Assembly: GCA_037043015.1 (NCBI GenBank)
Contig: CM073324.1
Coordinates: forward strand, 26,056,097-26,120,096
Direction of reading: 5' to 3'
Source: Bryum argenteum
Lineage: Eukaryota; Streptophyta; Bryopsida; Bryales; Bryaceae
DNA: 64,000 nt
Both the position numbers and the translations under genes were made by a program. A model generated the notes under the pieces. That model had not been told where the DNA came from. It worked only from the letters and a program-made list of their open reading frames with translations, and ran no database searches. Below, in pieces: positions 50,157-61,672 of this stretch. Each line of letters starts with the position of its first letter. Positions within the stretch are counted from its first letter, which is position 1.

Positions 50157-51406
50157 ATCCCGGGCTTAATCAACGGCCTTGAGTGACCTTTTAACTGTTG
50201 AGGTTACAAATACAGAAACTTCTGGCAGTATCTTTTCTGAGGAATTCTTTCAGATCCGTGATGGCTATCAATTCTACTCATGCGAGGGGAACGGGCCGTT
50301 GAGTCTGCTGATTGATAAACTTCTGCTTCTATGGGGTACTGTTGTTTCTTGAGACTTCTTTAGTACTAGTGCAATGTACATGTTAATATTTACTCTAAGA
50401 GCGTTAGACTTGGAATGGAATGATTTTGTAGGATACGGTGTAAAGATTGAATCAATCCGCAAGTGTTGGTAGACGAACAGTGTCGATAGGCACCACGACG
50501 GGTAGTACTAAGCTGTTTCCAATACGGGTCGTTCTAAGCTCCCGGGTTGTTGGACACTTTTGTATCAGTGGTATCGTACTAAGCTCCCGGGGAGATGGAC
50601 ACTTTTGTATTAGTGGTAGGAGGTTAAGTCAACTTTAAGATCCTATAGTTGGAATTTCTAAATAATACTCAATCTGAATTTTATCGGTCCTGAAGTATGA
50701 AGTATAAGGTTCTGTTGATAAATTCTCGAGGAATTAAGATAGTAGTATCGAACCTTATAATTGGACAAGTAACCAAGTCGATTGATTCACATTTCTGTCT
50801 ATCTGGTATCAACAAATACAAAACTTCTAGATTATTTTACTACAGACTGTTATAGTTTCCACAATGTTCATACATGCGGTCTAAGCCTACATACCCGAAT
50901 CCCCAAAATCTACGTCAATAGTTCATTTTGGTCAAATTATTCATGTATCAAACAATTGTTGTGTAATCAGAGGCAAAACTTACCACTGTGATGTGGTAAT
51001 ACAGAAGAGGAATATAGTCCGGTACTGTACTTCGTAATATTATATTAAAGACCTTCAAAAACAGACCGTTTTATTGATCTAAACAGTGACCTTTGAATTT
51101 TAAAAAAAGTCACAAGGAAATTCAAGCTTGTTTGCTACCTTCCCTCCACAATCATTGAAGCCCGTTGGGCGGTTGGCATCGGCAATTTATGGAAATGCCA
51201 CAGTTAATGCAGGGTACTAGGTTTGAAATAGAATCGATTTTGCGGGTATTTTTGGACTTCCCTTTCCAATGGTCTTATGAATTGTAAAATTAAAATGGCT
51301 GTAATGTGTTCTATAGTTCTGGACAAATGTATGGATCATCAAAGTCATAGTCGTGGACGATGGTTTCAAATTTGAAAATTGAGTTGCGATATATTTAATG
51401 AGGTTT
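50157..51406. other. Intergenic DNA with short duplications
   Basis: GGACACTTTTGTAT recurs near 50550 and 50598, with AAGCTCCCGGG also repeated nearby, as a small tandem duplication. A fragment similar to the middle of the family A MITE lies at about 50625-50735. No gene is seen. Confidence 0.45.
50625..50735 (+). repeat. Fragment of family A MITE
   Basis: GTCAACTTTAAGATCCTATAG and TTCTAAATAATACTCAATCTG follow the order of the central part of the 268-bp MITE, including GGTCCTGAAGTA. The TTAA ends are missing. Confidence 0.5.
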
Positions 51407-51407
51407 A

Positions 51408-52597
51408 ACCCCTAAACTACGAAGGCCTCCGATTAGGAGATTTGCGATTTCGGGCAGTTTAAGTTAACCCCTAAAGATCCTTGATACAAAATTGTCTAAA
51501 TTATCACAAAGGACCCTCTTCTACTTCAGGCCCGAAAAAACTCAATCTAATCATTAATTAGAAGATCCAACCGTAGGATCTTGAAGTGAACTTGACCCTA
51601 TACTCATATGTCAAATTTGAACCGTTAATTTTTTTCCGATTTTGAGATTATAATGGTCAAAGTTGACTGACTTTTTTTCCTGCGGAAACCCCAAAAAGCC
51701 ATTTCGGCTTTCTTGGATCTTTAGGGGTTAAGATGTTAAAAGTAATATTTTTGCCTAAAATTTTTAGTGGATGTTCCCTATATTACAAGGTGTATGTGGG
51801 AAAATTTGCAAAGTCAAACTCCACCTATGGAGTTCTCAAACGCAAATTTTAGTTTTCAGCCTTAGGGCGGGCAGAAAAAAACTTTTTATTTTTACCTTTT
51901 TTTTGAATTTTTTTAAAAAAAAAATCTTTTCTTGATTGATTTTGTACTAAGATTTCCAAGTGACCCAAGTTGAAACTTTTACCAATCCTACAAGGGCACC
52001 CTTCAAAAATTACAAGAGCTAGATTCAAAGTTTTCTTTGATATTTCCATTTTTTGTTTCAAAATTTGCCAAAATTTGAGATTTTGGAATTTTTGGAATTT
52101 CTTTTTTCTCAAAATTCACAAACTCAAGAAGGTATATACTCACCGTTCATTTTTCCCCTAAACCATATACAATAAATGTGGTGCATGTTTTACCAAATCC
52201 TTGATTTCTACCTTGTAGTAAATAAATTGCATGAAGGTTCAAAAAGCAAAATGAGTGTCTAAAATTTTGCATGGGCATGCCCAACTTAGTTATATACATG
52301 GAAAAGAATATGAGCTAGATGTTTAAGCTAATAAGCATCACGTTTTCCTTTGCACAAAGTCGACTATGTTTGCTAGAAAAAAAACTGCATCGACTTTGAA
52401 TGTTATGGTCTTACAAATGGCTACAATCCAACAGTTGAAATTTCAGCAACTACCACTAATAATAGTTCTCTTCAAGATCATACGGTTGAAAGTTTCAAAA
52501 AAGTGTAAAAAATATTCTCACTCCAAAGTTTACAAGGTGGTATGGAATTGTAATTTTGGAGTTTGGAGCTCACAAAACACCATGGTAGTTTAGGGGT
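51408..52597 (+). mobile_element. TTAA-ended element, family D, copy 2, with nested MITE
   Basis: TTAACCCCTAAACTAC at the left and GTAGTTTAGGGGTTAA at the right are exact reverse complements. The family A MITE at 51464-51731 sits inside. Without it the element is about 920 bp, in line with the 936-bp copy at 24120-25055. The body is AT-rich and non-coding. Confidence 0.75.
51464..51731 (-). mobile_element. TTAA-ended MITE, family A, 268 bp, perfect ends, nested
   Basis: TTAACCCCTAAAGATCC (51464-51480) and GGATCTTTAGGGGTTAA (51715-51731) are perfect 17-bp inverted repeats. The interior is the reverse complement of the 39532-39799 copy. It is inserted in the left part of a family D element. 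Confidence 0.92.
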
Positions 52598-52626
52598 TAA
52601 TCATTGTGTGTGTGTGCTCAGTCCTT

Positions 52627-53915
52627 TTTCCCCTAAATGTGTTGAATGTTGGAATTTGACATCTTGAGTGACAAAGTGAAACTTTGAGGAGCCATCACTT
52701 CATGTCCGAAGTATGTTTTTGATGAAAGGACCCAAAATCAAGTCTAGTTGTGTGGTGAAAATTGGAGAGTTTTTGGATATGGTATGAATTCATGGTATGG
52801 AATTTGTGTAAGCAACTTTGGTTTTAGGGTATTTAAACAGAGGCATATTTTACCAATGCAAGCCAGTAGATTGCGAGAACCTAACATTCTAGTATGGGGA
52901 AAAAAGAAAGAAGAAAAAATGACGTAATTTCATCATTTTCACTCTGGAGTGGAAATGCTACCAATTGATCTATGGTATTGAAAAAACCACCAATTGGAAG
53001 GTTCTTCAGTTTTATTTGAGTAACACCCTTGTACCAAAGTAATTTTATAAAAAACATTTCTTAGCTCAAATTATACTCTCTCCGTCTCAAAAGAATAACA
53101 TGATTTGGTCTAAACACCCATTCCACAATAATACCAAGATTTGATAGTAATGAGTATTAATCCAAACCATCCAAACCATATCCAACTATATCAAAGAGTA
53201 ATCAAAACCATTGAAAAAAATTTAATTGTTATTAGCAAATCGTGGAGTTTTTTTGAGACGGAGAGAGTAGCTCTAGAGGGTTAAAGTGCCTTGGAATCTA
53301 CTAAAATTCCAGAATTAGACTCCTTGCACTAAAATGCATACCATGTCTTCTTCAAATCTTAAATGGAATTAAGGTTTCTATCACAAAACTAAACTCAAAT
53401 TGGATTATGACCCAACAAACAAAGTTGAATTCAACGATGGATAAAGGTGATTTAGCACTTCAAAAACCATCATCCTTTTTCATTTTTTCATTGTAGGAAC
53501 ATCATTGCATATTTAATACCTTACCAAAAGTATATGGATCTAAAGTCTTCCAACTAGAAAGTTTTTGAAATTCACATTAAGATGATGACCATGTAAAAAA
53601 ATAATCTTATAAAAGACTGTTTTTGATCTCACGAATTTGGCTTGCAATGGTAAAACATACCTCATGTTTGAGAACCCAAAAACAGAAGCCGCCTTCACTA
53701 AAGTGCATGCCATTTATTTTCACTTCATTATCTAGGTTTGCAATCTTTATTACACAAACGAGACTTGATTTGGGACCCAATTCAAGTGAGTTCATCCAAA
53801 ATAGACTTTGGATGAAGAACTTAGGGCACTTCAGAGTTTCAACTTCACATCTCTTGTGTTGATTTTTACACACAAGATGTTTAAGAATGTTGAATTTTTG
53901 TTCAAACTTATAAAA
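52627..53915. mobile_element. Long-inverted-repeat element (family E), copy 3
   Basis: The region around 52640-52865 is inverted at about 53640-53905, forming arms of over 200 bp. Matching blocks include CCCAAAATCAAGTCTAG versus its inverse near 53765, and TTTTACCAATGCAAGCC versus GGCTTGCAATGGTAAAA. The left end reads CCCCTAAATGTG, close to the shared end. A Stowaway-type MITE is nested inside. No coding sequence is seen. Confidence 0.65.
53076..53267. mobile_element. Stowaway-type MITE, 192 bp, with TA target duplication
   Basis: The ends CTCTCTCCGTCTCAAAA and TTTTGAGACGGAGAGAG are inverted and flanked by TA on both sides (53074-53075 and 53268-53269). This is the hallmark of Tc1/mariner-derived Stowaway MITEs. 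It is non-coding. Confidence 0.92.
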
Positions 53916-53929
53916 GAACTATCACTATA

Positions 53930-54110
53930 TCAATGTGCAAATCTCATAAGACACCACAAGCTTTGGCCTTGGGGTTGGGGTTCATGGTCTCCAATTAAGA
54001 GGTTGGGGGTTCTATTCCTCATGCGAGCGTCGTGCTCATCACCTTAGTATATTCAACTATGAAGAGGGGTTCTTCTACCTCATTGTATGTGCACATTTGG
54101 TTACTTTTCT
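53930..54110 (+). repeat. SINE-like family B head segment
   Basis: CACCACAAGCTTTGGCCTTG, then GAGGTTGGGGGTTCTATTCC, aligns with the head of the 36.4-36.7 kb copy read on the minus strand. GGTTCTATTCC resembles a B box. The rest of the element is not joined here; further related phrases occur near 54420 and 54710. Confidence 0.45.
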
Positions 54111-56077
54111 TTGGCACTAGTAGCTACGCAAGATCTTACATACTCTAGGTTAATTATACCCCCAATTTCGGTGGTATGATTGGGGGTATAAATTTAAATG
54201 AAGTAGTAAGAAGTAATCTAATTTCCAGAACTAAGTTGTTATAGGCTTTCACCCTTCAAAATCACAAGGAGTTCTAGGGCTTTAAATTGTATAATTTTGC
54301 AACAAAATAAAGATACCGAACGCCTTTGTGTGGTGGTTGGAGCCTAAAAAAAGTACATAGTGTGATGACAAAAATCCTCCTACCATGTGCCTATCACCAT
54401 AGTTCACTCAAGTATGATGGGTTCTGAGGACCTTGTTGTTTAGGTACCCTCATAGCTCTTTGGAAATATAGTGATAGGTCTCTTACCTTGTAGGCTTCAA
54501 ATAACTAAATAAGAAAGTGCTTCTTCTACCTTACAACTCAAAACAACCCTTACTTCTCTCCCAACAATAAATCATGATTACAACCCATAGAATCAGCTAC
54601 AAAAGTATTCTTTATTTACAAAAACGCGTCCTCAAACTTAGATAATTTACATACAAAAAATTGTCCTTGAACTCGGATGATTTAAGTATAACAAGGTACA
54701 AGGACCTTGTTGTATAGGTACCCTCAAAGTTCTTGTACGCATCAAACAACTAAACAGAAAAGAGTCTCTTCTACCCAAGACTCAAAAAAACCCTTCCTTC
54801 GTGGCCAACAATTGATCATCAAAACAAGTACAATATTGTCCTTTATCTACATACAAAGACGTGAAGAATTATAAAGCACGGTATGACAAAATGAGGTAGA
54901 GAGCAAGAAAACCAACTAAACAAAAAGGTTTGTGGAGGAGTTTGAATTAGCGTAGAGCACGAAAGCTCAAGAGCATGATGGAACATGCAAATGCCAAGTT
55001 ACAATCCCAATGTTGCTGCACTTGCAAAAAGAGCCACGAAATTGGTTTGGCATCGGTTGCATGACCAACTTGCTCCCTTGGACTTTGAGTCTGAAAGCAT
55101 TCAAGGATACTGGGCCCCCATAAAAAGTTGGAAAGCCCAAGTTGGAAGCTTTCTCAATGTTTGTATGATGGAACCCAAACAACATTCTACAGTGATTGTG
55201 GAGTACTTATTCTAACTCAGAGCATCAGCACCCATGTTTGCCAAGTGTCTGACATACGCAATAAGTGGATGAAAAATGCTAAGGTCCCTTCATATGGTAG
55301 GCAGTCCTAAAAGCGCCAAGGGACCCAAAAGCGTCTGTACCTCAGTTGTAGATTGTGAAAATACAGATGTACCTCATTTGTATATAACGCATTTGGGTCA
55401 AATCTTACTTAGCACTTTGGAATTTTGTATAAAATTCACAAATGCGAATTACATGTTGCAAATTTTTGCAATCCTCCCAAAAACCTATTTCGAATGTGGT
55501 AATAATTTTATTTTGAATTTACTAGTGCTAAAAATAGGTCAGATCTCTTAAGTTGGTGCATTTAGGACACTCTACCTTAAATGCCTCTTGGCTCTCTACT
55601 TTGGCGTGTCAAAATGGCCCTCCAAAATCTGAGTTTAGTTGACTATGTTTGACAATCTACTTGCGATTGGTGCATTGACTATTTCACATGCACTTTTGTT
55701 GCTTGAGAGGCTTTTAAGGGTGGGGGATTTCAAGGACTCTTCAAATATAGATGAACATTTTTAGCCAGTATGGGTGGAGATGCTCTCATAGGCTTTGAAT
55801 CGAGTTTGTGGGTTTCATCATGTTTTGGGAATCCCCTTTCGTTTACTCCCACTACTAGATTGGAAAAGCTCACTCTTCCTAGAACTCGTTGGATGAGTTA
55901 CAGAATAAGGGCAGTTTACACTACTGGTGGAGAAGGCCACAGGTCGGTCAAGAAATTTATTTTCAATCAATCACATTTTAAGATCCTCAATTTCAACCAA
56001 TCAGAATTGACTTTTTCTCCCTTAATCCCAAAGTTGCCTTGTATTTTTGAGAGCTTGAAACCTCAAAACTCTACGAT
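54111..56077. other. Intergenic DNA, no gene seen
   Basis: Two phrases close to GACCTTGTTGTATAGGTACC (about 54430 and 54708) resemble the middle of repeat family B. The frames at 54985-55215 and 55770-56147 show no domain motifs. Confidence 0.4.
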
Positions 56078-56914
56078 TTTCAACCTCTATGGACTCATGG
56101 GGGTATGTAATTATTATTTTTCACTATTTTTTGACTTCCAACTGTAAGATCTTGTACTTAACCCTAATTTCGGTTGTATGTTTTTCATTTGTGAGATCGT
56201 GGCGTCGAAAGTTGCATGAGAAGTTTTTTAGGCCTTGCAGGAGATGTGTGTTCAAGTTGAAGATTGTTACCCCAAACATTATGCTCACACTTTTTTTCTG
56301 TAGGTAACTAAGTGTGCGCATGCAAAATCTTAGGATTTCTACATTCTTTAGGCAAAACTTGAAATTGCTTCTTGCAGGGAGGTTTAAATGTGCAAAATCG
56401 GCAAACTAATACCGTGGAATGACAATTTTTAATTTGGAAAAAAGTGAATGGTGGGTAGGTGCCTTCATGAATTTGTGATTTTTTAGCATAATATTTTTTG
56501 TAAATTTCCAAAATCTAATTTTTAAGATAAATTTCGAGAGAAATAATTTTGAAATTGCTATAATTATGGGGATTGTTTTTTGCAATTTTTGGAGGTTGTC
56601 CTTGTAGAACCGGAAAACTCTTTGACTTGGGTCACTTTGGAATTTGAGTAGTGACTTGGTTACGAACATCTTTCAAAAAGGATATTTTTAAAAATAAAAA
56701 TTAAATCTAAAATGCCCCATCTCAATTTGCACCCAAAGCAATGCCCTCGAAGATTCAATAATTGGAATTTAACTTCGTAATTTTTTTCACACATCTTGTA
56801 CTATAAGGAACACCCAATAAATTTCTTATTTAAAACTATTCATTTCAACTCAAAAACCAAGGGTGCCCAAAATTGCAAAAGACCGATTGAGGTTTTAAGA
56901 ATGGTTAGGGGTTG
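56078..56914 (-). mobile_element. Family D element, copy 3, degenerate ends
   Basis: The body aligns with 24190-24985 in the same orientation (GTAAGATCTTGTA, then a block with TTGTCCTTGTAGAA, then a TTTTGCAATT end block). The likely ends TCAACCTCTATGG and GGTTAGGGGTTGA are decayed versions of the TTAACCCCTAA end. Confidence 0.5.
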
Positions 56915-59497
56915 ATTTCTTGACCAATAGACTTCTCCACCATAGTGTAAATTGGCCCTAAGGAGGAGTATGAAATTTCTTTTGGTATGGTAAGAGATTT
57001 GTAAATTTTGATATTTCTGGTTAAAGAGGATTAGGATATTGGGGAGATAATTGCCAATTATTGGTGGGTGAAGAGAAAACATTATGTTGGGGTGTAATTC
57101 AAATCAATTATGGATTTGTGAATTTAGAAATGTGAATGTACCAAAACCCGTTTCACTATACTTAAACACGGTAATCACATTTTGGAAACAACCTTGAAAA
57201 GTGGTTAGGGTAAACGAGCCATTTATCCAAACCACTTTTATATTTTGGGTAAACGAGCCACTATATCAACTAATATGCCAATCATAACAATTTACATCTA
57301 CCATGGGTGTAAATTGCCACCATTGGGTGTACTCATGTGGTGTACTCACACCAATTTTTTACTAGGGCTTAAATGTATACTTTATGATTAAGCGGTTTTC
57401 AGAGCTTGGCGGATGAAATGGATCTATACTAGCTCTTGGTAGGAGAGAACTTATTGGTCTATTGTTCTCGTTCAATTTGTGATTTAAGAAAAGTTTTTGA
57501 AATGGCAGTCATGTGCAACACCGTATCTACTTCTTTGTTTATACAACCTATTTACTTGCTTTATACATACACTTCCTTATCTATACTTCATCTACTGTAT
57601 TTTTTACATGCTTTGCTCTATAAATCAATAGGTATATACGAACAAATGGAAATAGTTGAAGGTGTGCTTGTAGTAAAACAAAGCATACCTGTTCTCGTCC
57701 ATAATGTTTCTAAACCATGAGGGGATCCATTAGTTGAAGTTAGCATGATTGCAAGATTTTGATCATTTGACGTAAACTCCTAAAGTTAACTTTAGTTCAG
57801 GGTGCTGCTTGCTTCAGAAGAAGTGATTTTCTTCTGAAAGAAATGAGGTTCGAAAAAACGTGCAGACATTAACTATAGCAAGTGATGAGAATCTTTTTAA
57901 CTTTGACGCACAAAGTGAATGCCTTGTGATTCTCAAAAAGATTTGCATCAACTACACTAAATACGCCGATTAGTGTAGGGTACAATAATCACAACATAAA
58001 TATCACAAACATAACACTAACCAAGGTAATATTTCTGATACATTAAAAATCAATTACCCAACACTTGTTGTCAATTGTAGTAAATCATGAAAAAATTCAT
58101 GTCTTTGCTGACATTTAGTGTGGAATCGATTGGTCAATCTCCACAAACCCTAAAACCTTGGATCACCATATCTGGTGACAATGCACCCCTGAAAATCGAA
58201 CCTCTCTTGGGACTGTACCCTAAAGTTGCAAATCAGTGCGTGATTTCTGCACATTCAACGCCTCGTTGATGTTTCTGCTTTGGTCCTCATCGACAAGTGC
58301 TCGAAGGTACCCTTCCTCTTTGAATATCCGATCTATCCTTGCTGCAAATTCAGTAACAACGATCGCTATGATTACACCGATTGGGTGCTCAGTGCACCCT
58401 CCTGGAGTCAGTTGTAAAACACCACTCTTCAAAAACCGGCACTGAACTGCTTGAATGTGTAGTGGTGTAGTGGATTGCAAACACTTTTCTACTACATCAC
58501 TGTTACAAACGTTGATTGTAAACCCGAAACACTAAATGTCACATGTCACCATAGTGTTACCACCCTAATCATCAAAACAGATCAAGAATAAAAAGAAGAA
58601 CACCGCACCCCTATGGGTTGGCGTGAATTTAGTGTCCGTTCTACCTACCCTTGATGATATGCCCACAGGACATAACAACAATGTGTTGATCAAAACAAAA
58701 CACTAATTGTGAGAGCATGGAGATTTCTTTCGAAGAGGAGAAAGTTATTGGAAATGGTGCTTTTGGTGGCTTGAAGAAAAGACAAGGAGCAATGATTGCT
58801 ATGGGGACCCAAAGTGATCACTAATCACAAAAGAGTTGAGAAACACTATCAAATGGATAACTTTTGGTAAATGACACTAATCAATAGGGCTTGCGTAGTG
58901 AGAGCTCCTTCATTGATTTTCTCTTGATTCAATTTCAAATTTGAAGAAAGCTTGGAACACCTAAGTCATGATAACGTGCCCAACTTCGACGTGGATTGAA
59001 GCCCAATTTTACAAACCCTAGTAGGTGATTATTTACGCCTTCTTGACCCCATATTATTGACCAAGTGGTTTAGGGATAGTGTTGAAAGAAGGTTTATGCC
59101 CTACTGGCATAAGAAACAGTCGGCAGTGCTCAAGGAGTCCAAAAAAATTCAAGAGCAATATTAAAATTATATTGCACCTCTTTAAAAACCCTATAAGAAA
59201 AAATAACAATGTATTTGAATGCATCTCAAGGAAAGAAAGATTTTTTTTTTTAGCTCTTCAAATGGAAATGAAAAGATGGCATTCACCAAAATTGAATATT
59301 CCTATGAGAACCCTAGCCCTGCCACGTTCATATCATCAAGAGTAGGTCAAAGAAGCATTTTATTCATGCCAGTCTCCAAAAATGGATTGGTGATCATACA
59401 TGCATACACTTATAAATAGGTCTTTTTCAATACAACACTAATAACAAGATGGTAAATGTTGAAGGTAGTTTGAAAATAAAGGCTCATGCACATGGGG
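56915..59497. other. Intergenic DNA with scattered TTAGTGT words
   Basis: CTACACTAAATACG and ATTAGTGTAGGG around 57951-57980, and further TTTAGTGT words to 58560, resemble ends of the CACTA-ended and 34.7-kb MITEs. I could not delimit an element. No gene is seen. Confidence 0.4.
58608..58685 (-). repeat. SINE-like repeat family B, 3' fragment
   Basis: ACCCCTATGGGTTGGCGTGAAT followed by TAGTGTCCGTTCTACCTACC and TTGATGATATGCCCA matches the 15.3-kb copy closely. Confidence 0.72.
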
Positions 59498-59759
59498 CAC
59501 CTGTAAAAGAGTGCTACCTGCGTTTCTCGGAGCCTCCATCAACCAATGGAATTTTTTTCTCTAGAATCCCTCGAATTTTCTAGTTGGACCCTGCAACTGC
59601 CGTTTTTGACAATTTTGAATTCAAAAATGAACTCTGGGGCCCCAAATTAGAATAGAAGCCTACTCCCGTGCATTTTAAGCCTACACATTAAAAATTTAGG
59701 GGCTCTTTACCCCTCCACTCCCTTGCCCCGAGAAACGCTCGTAGCACTGATTTACAGTG
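59498..59759. mobile_element. MITE family C copy with about 35-bp terminal inverted repeats
   Basis: The left end CACCTGTAAAAGAGTGCTACC pairs with the inverse of the right end CGTAGCACTGATTTACAGTG, and both continue into GCGTTTCTCGG. The interior aligns with 41233-41561 but has a single unit where that copy has three. Confidence 0.75.
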
Positions 59760-61435
59760 ATCCTGATCGGCACAACCTTGTTTTTTGTTTGGAATTTTAT
59801 TCTAATTAAGATTCCCCTTTAATTGTTTTGTGTTTGCCTTGGTTGCAATGTCGCCGATTGATGCTTTGAGTGTGGGAAGGGAAAAAGGCAGATCCAAAGG
59901 AATCTATCTCCATCAAAAGGAATATAATCTACCTCCACCACCATGCATGCAAGTCTGTCGGAGCCATTCTCATCTCTACAGCCAAACACTTATCTCAAAT
60001 ACTACTCCCCAAAAGCACCAAATACTTTACACTTTCTATGGAAGAACATGAAACCAATCTCACTTAAAGAACATCCCAAATATTATTATTTCAAGCTCCC
60101 TACACTTGCTCCTTTGTTAGTTTTGCAATCGTGGAGCAACTACGCCAAGAGATGTCATGTCCCCCAATCCACATATAATTGTGCATAAAGAGAGTCAAGT
60201 TTTTAATTTTCTATTATATAAGGCGGACAATTTGTTTTGTGAGTTTGTTTGTGACTATATGATCTCAAAGACCATTGGTCGGATGAGGTGTCGTTGGAGG
60301 CAGGTATTTACGTAGGGGTTGCGGGCAACAATTTGATCGTAGAGTGGGCTAACACTTCCCAAGATACCACGTTTCAAAGTATTTACGACCCAAGAAAAAT
60401 GTGTATGAGCGTGGCAATGCCGCATGGGCATACTAGTATGGTCCTATTACAACTACAAATCTAGCTAGAGTTCATATAATGCCCCTTTCTCTTACGTCCA
60501 CAAACAACATATAGAAAATCTCAATATAATACCAACCAAATGACTTTTTAAAATTTATTTTTTGGACAACTTGCTTTAACATTTGACTTTCTTCATGGAG
60601 AATAAACGTGTCCAATATCTTTCTCTATCTCTAATAGGCCTTGTTTTCAATTGGGTACTTTTTTATTTATGAGAACCAAACCTTCGTGCATAAATTTTCA
60701 ATCATCAAAGATCAAACAATCATGATCATGCATTAGATAAGAAGATATGCCAATGATGTTCAAACCAAAAGAACCAAGAGGGAATAGAGGATGCCCAAAA
60801 TAGACATGTGGTGCACATAAAATAGAGGGTCAGAAAGCCAATAATTGATTCCATGTTCAAAGTTGCCCTAGAGGCCAATATGTGGTTCATGTCTCTTGAC
60901 AATTTAGGTCCTTGTTTACACTGTAAACCATGTACCTTATTTTCTTTTATTTTGAACCAATTAATTAATTGAACACCAATACATGCTAAAACCATGTACC
61001 TTTTTTCTATTATTTTGAACCAATCATTCAATTGAGACTATTACATGCTAAAACCATGTCCTTCTGAACAAGCTCTTGTACAATTGCAATCCATTCGAAT
61101 CAAAACTTGGCCACCATTGATGCTTATCCATGTCTAAATTTGTGAAGCTCTCCTAACCACTCAATCAGAATGAGTGCTAATAAGAAATTACTTAATTAAG
61201 TATAGTCATGTTTTTGGGAGTTTTGTTTTGTTTTTCAGGTACAGTAGCCATGGGCTTGCTTTTCAATGTCCTTTTTCTCAAACACTCATGATACATAGTG
61301 AAGACCTTTTACACTGCAAACCCAATTGTATCCACAATAGCACTGGCCAATCCTAACGCATTTAGTGTATGTGTTACAAATTAGTGTGGGCTTTTTACGA
61401 TGTTCTACTTTTCACACAAGATCGAGCAACTGATG
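59760..61435. other. Intergenic DNA, no gene seen
   Basis: Near 60930-61060 the phrase AAACCATGTACCTT is repeated with nearby TTATTTTGAACCAAT, an imperfect tandem duplication of about 66 bp. No coding sequence was recognised. Confidence 0.4.
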
Positions 61436-61672
61436 TTAACCCCTAAAGATCCAAGAAAGCCGAAATGGATTTCCTCAGGGAATCAAGTCAGCCAACTTTG
61501 ATCATTATAATCTCAAAATCGGAGAACAATTAACGGTTCAAATTCAGCATACGAGTACATGGTCAAGTTAACTTCAAGATCCTACAGTTGGATCTTCTAA
61601 TGAATGCTTAGATTGAGTGTTTTCAGGCATGAAGTAGAAGACAATTTTGTATCAAGGATCTTTCCGGGTTAA
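61436..61672 (+). mobile_element. TTAA-ended MITE, family A, 237 bp with internal deletions
   Basis: It runs from TTAACCCCTAAAGATCC to GGATCTTTCCGGGTTAA. It lacks short segments present in the 268-bp copies, around the CGCAGG block and before the right end. Confidence 0.85.
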
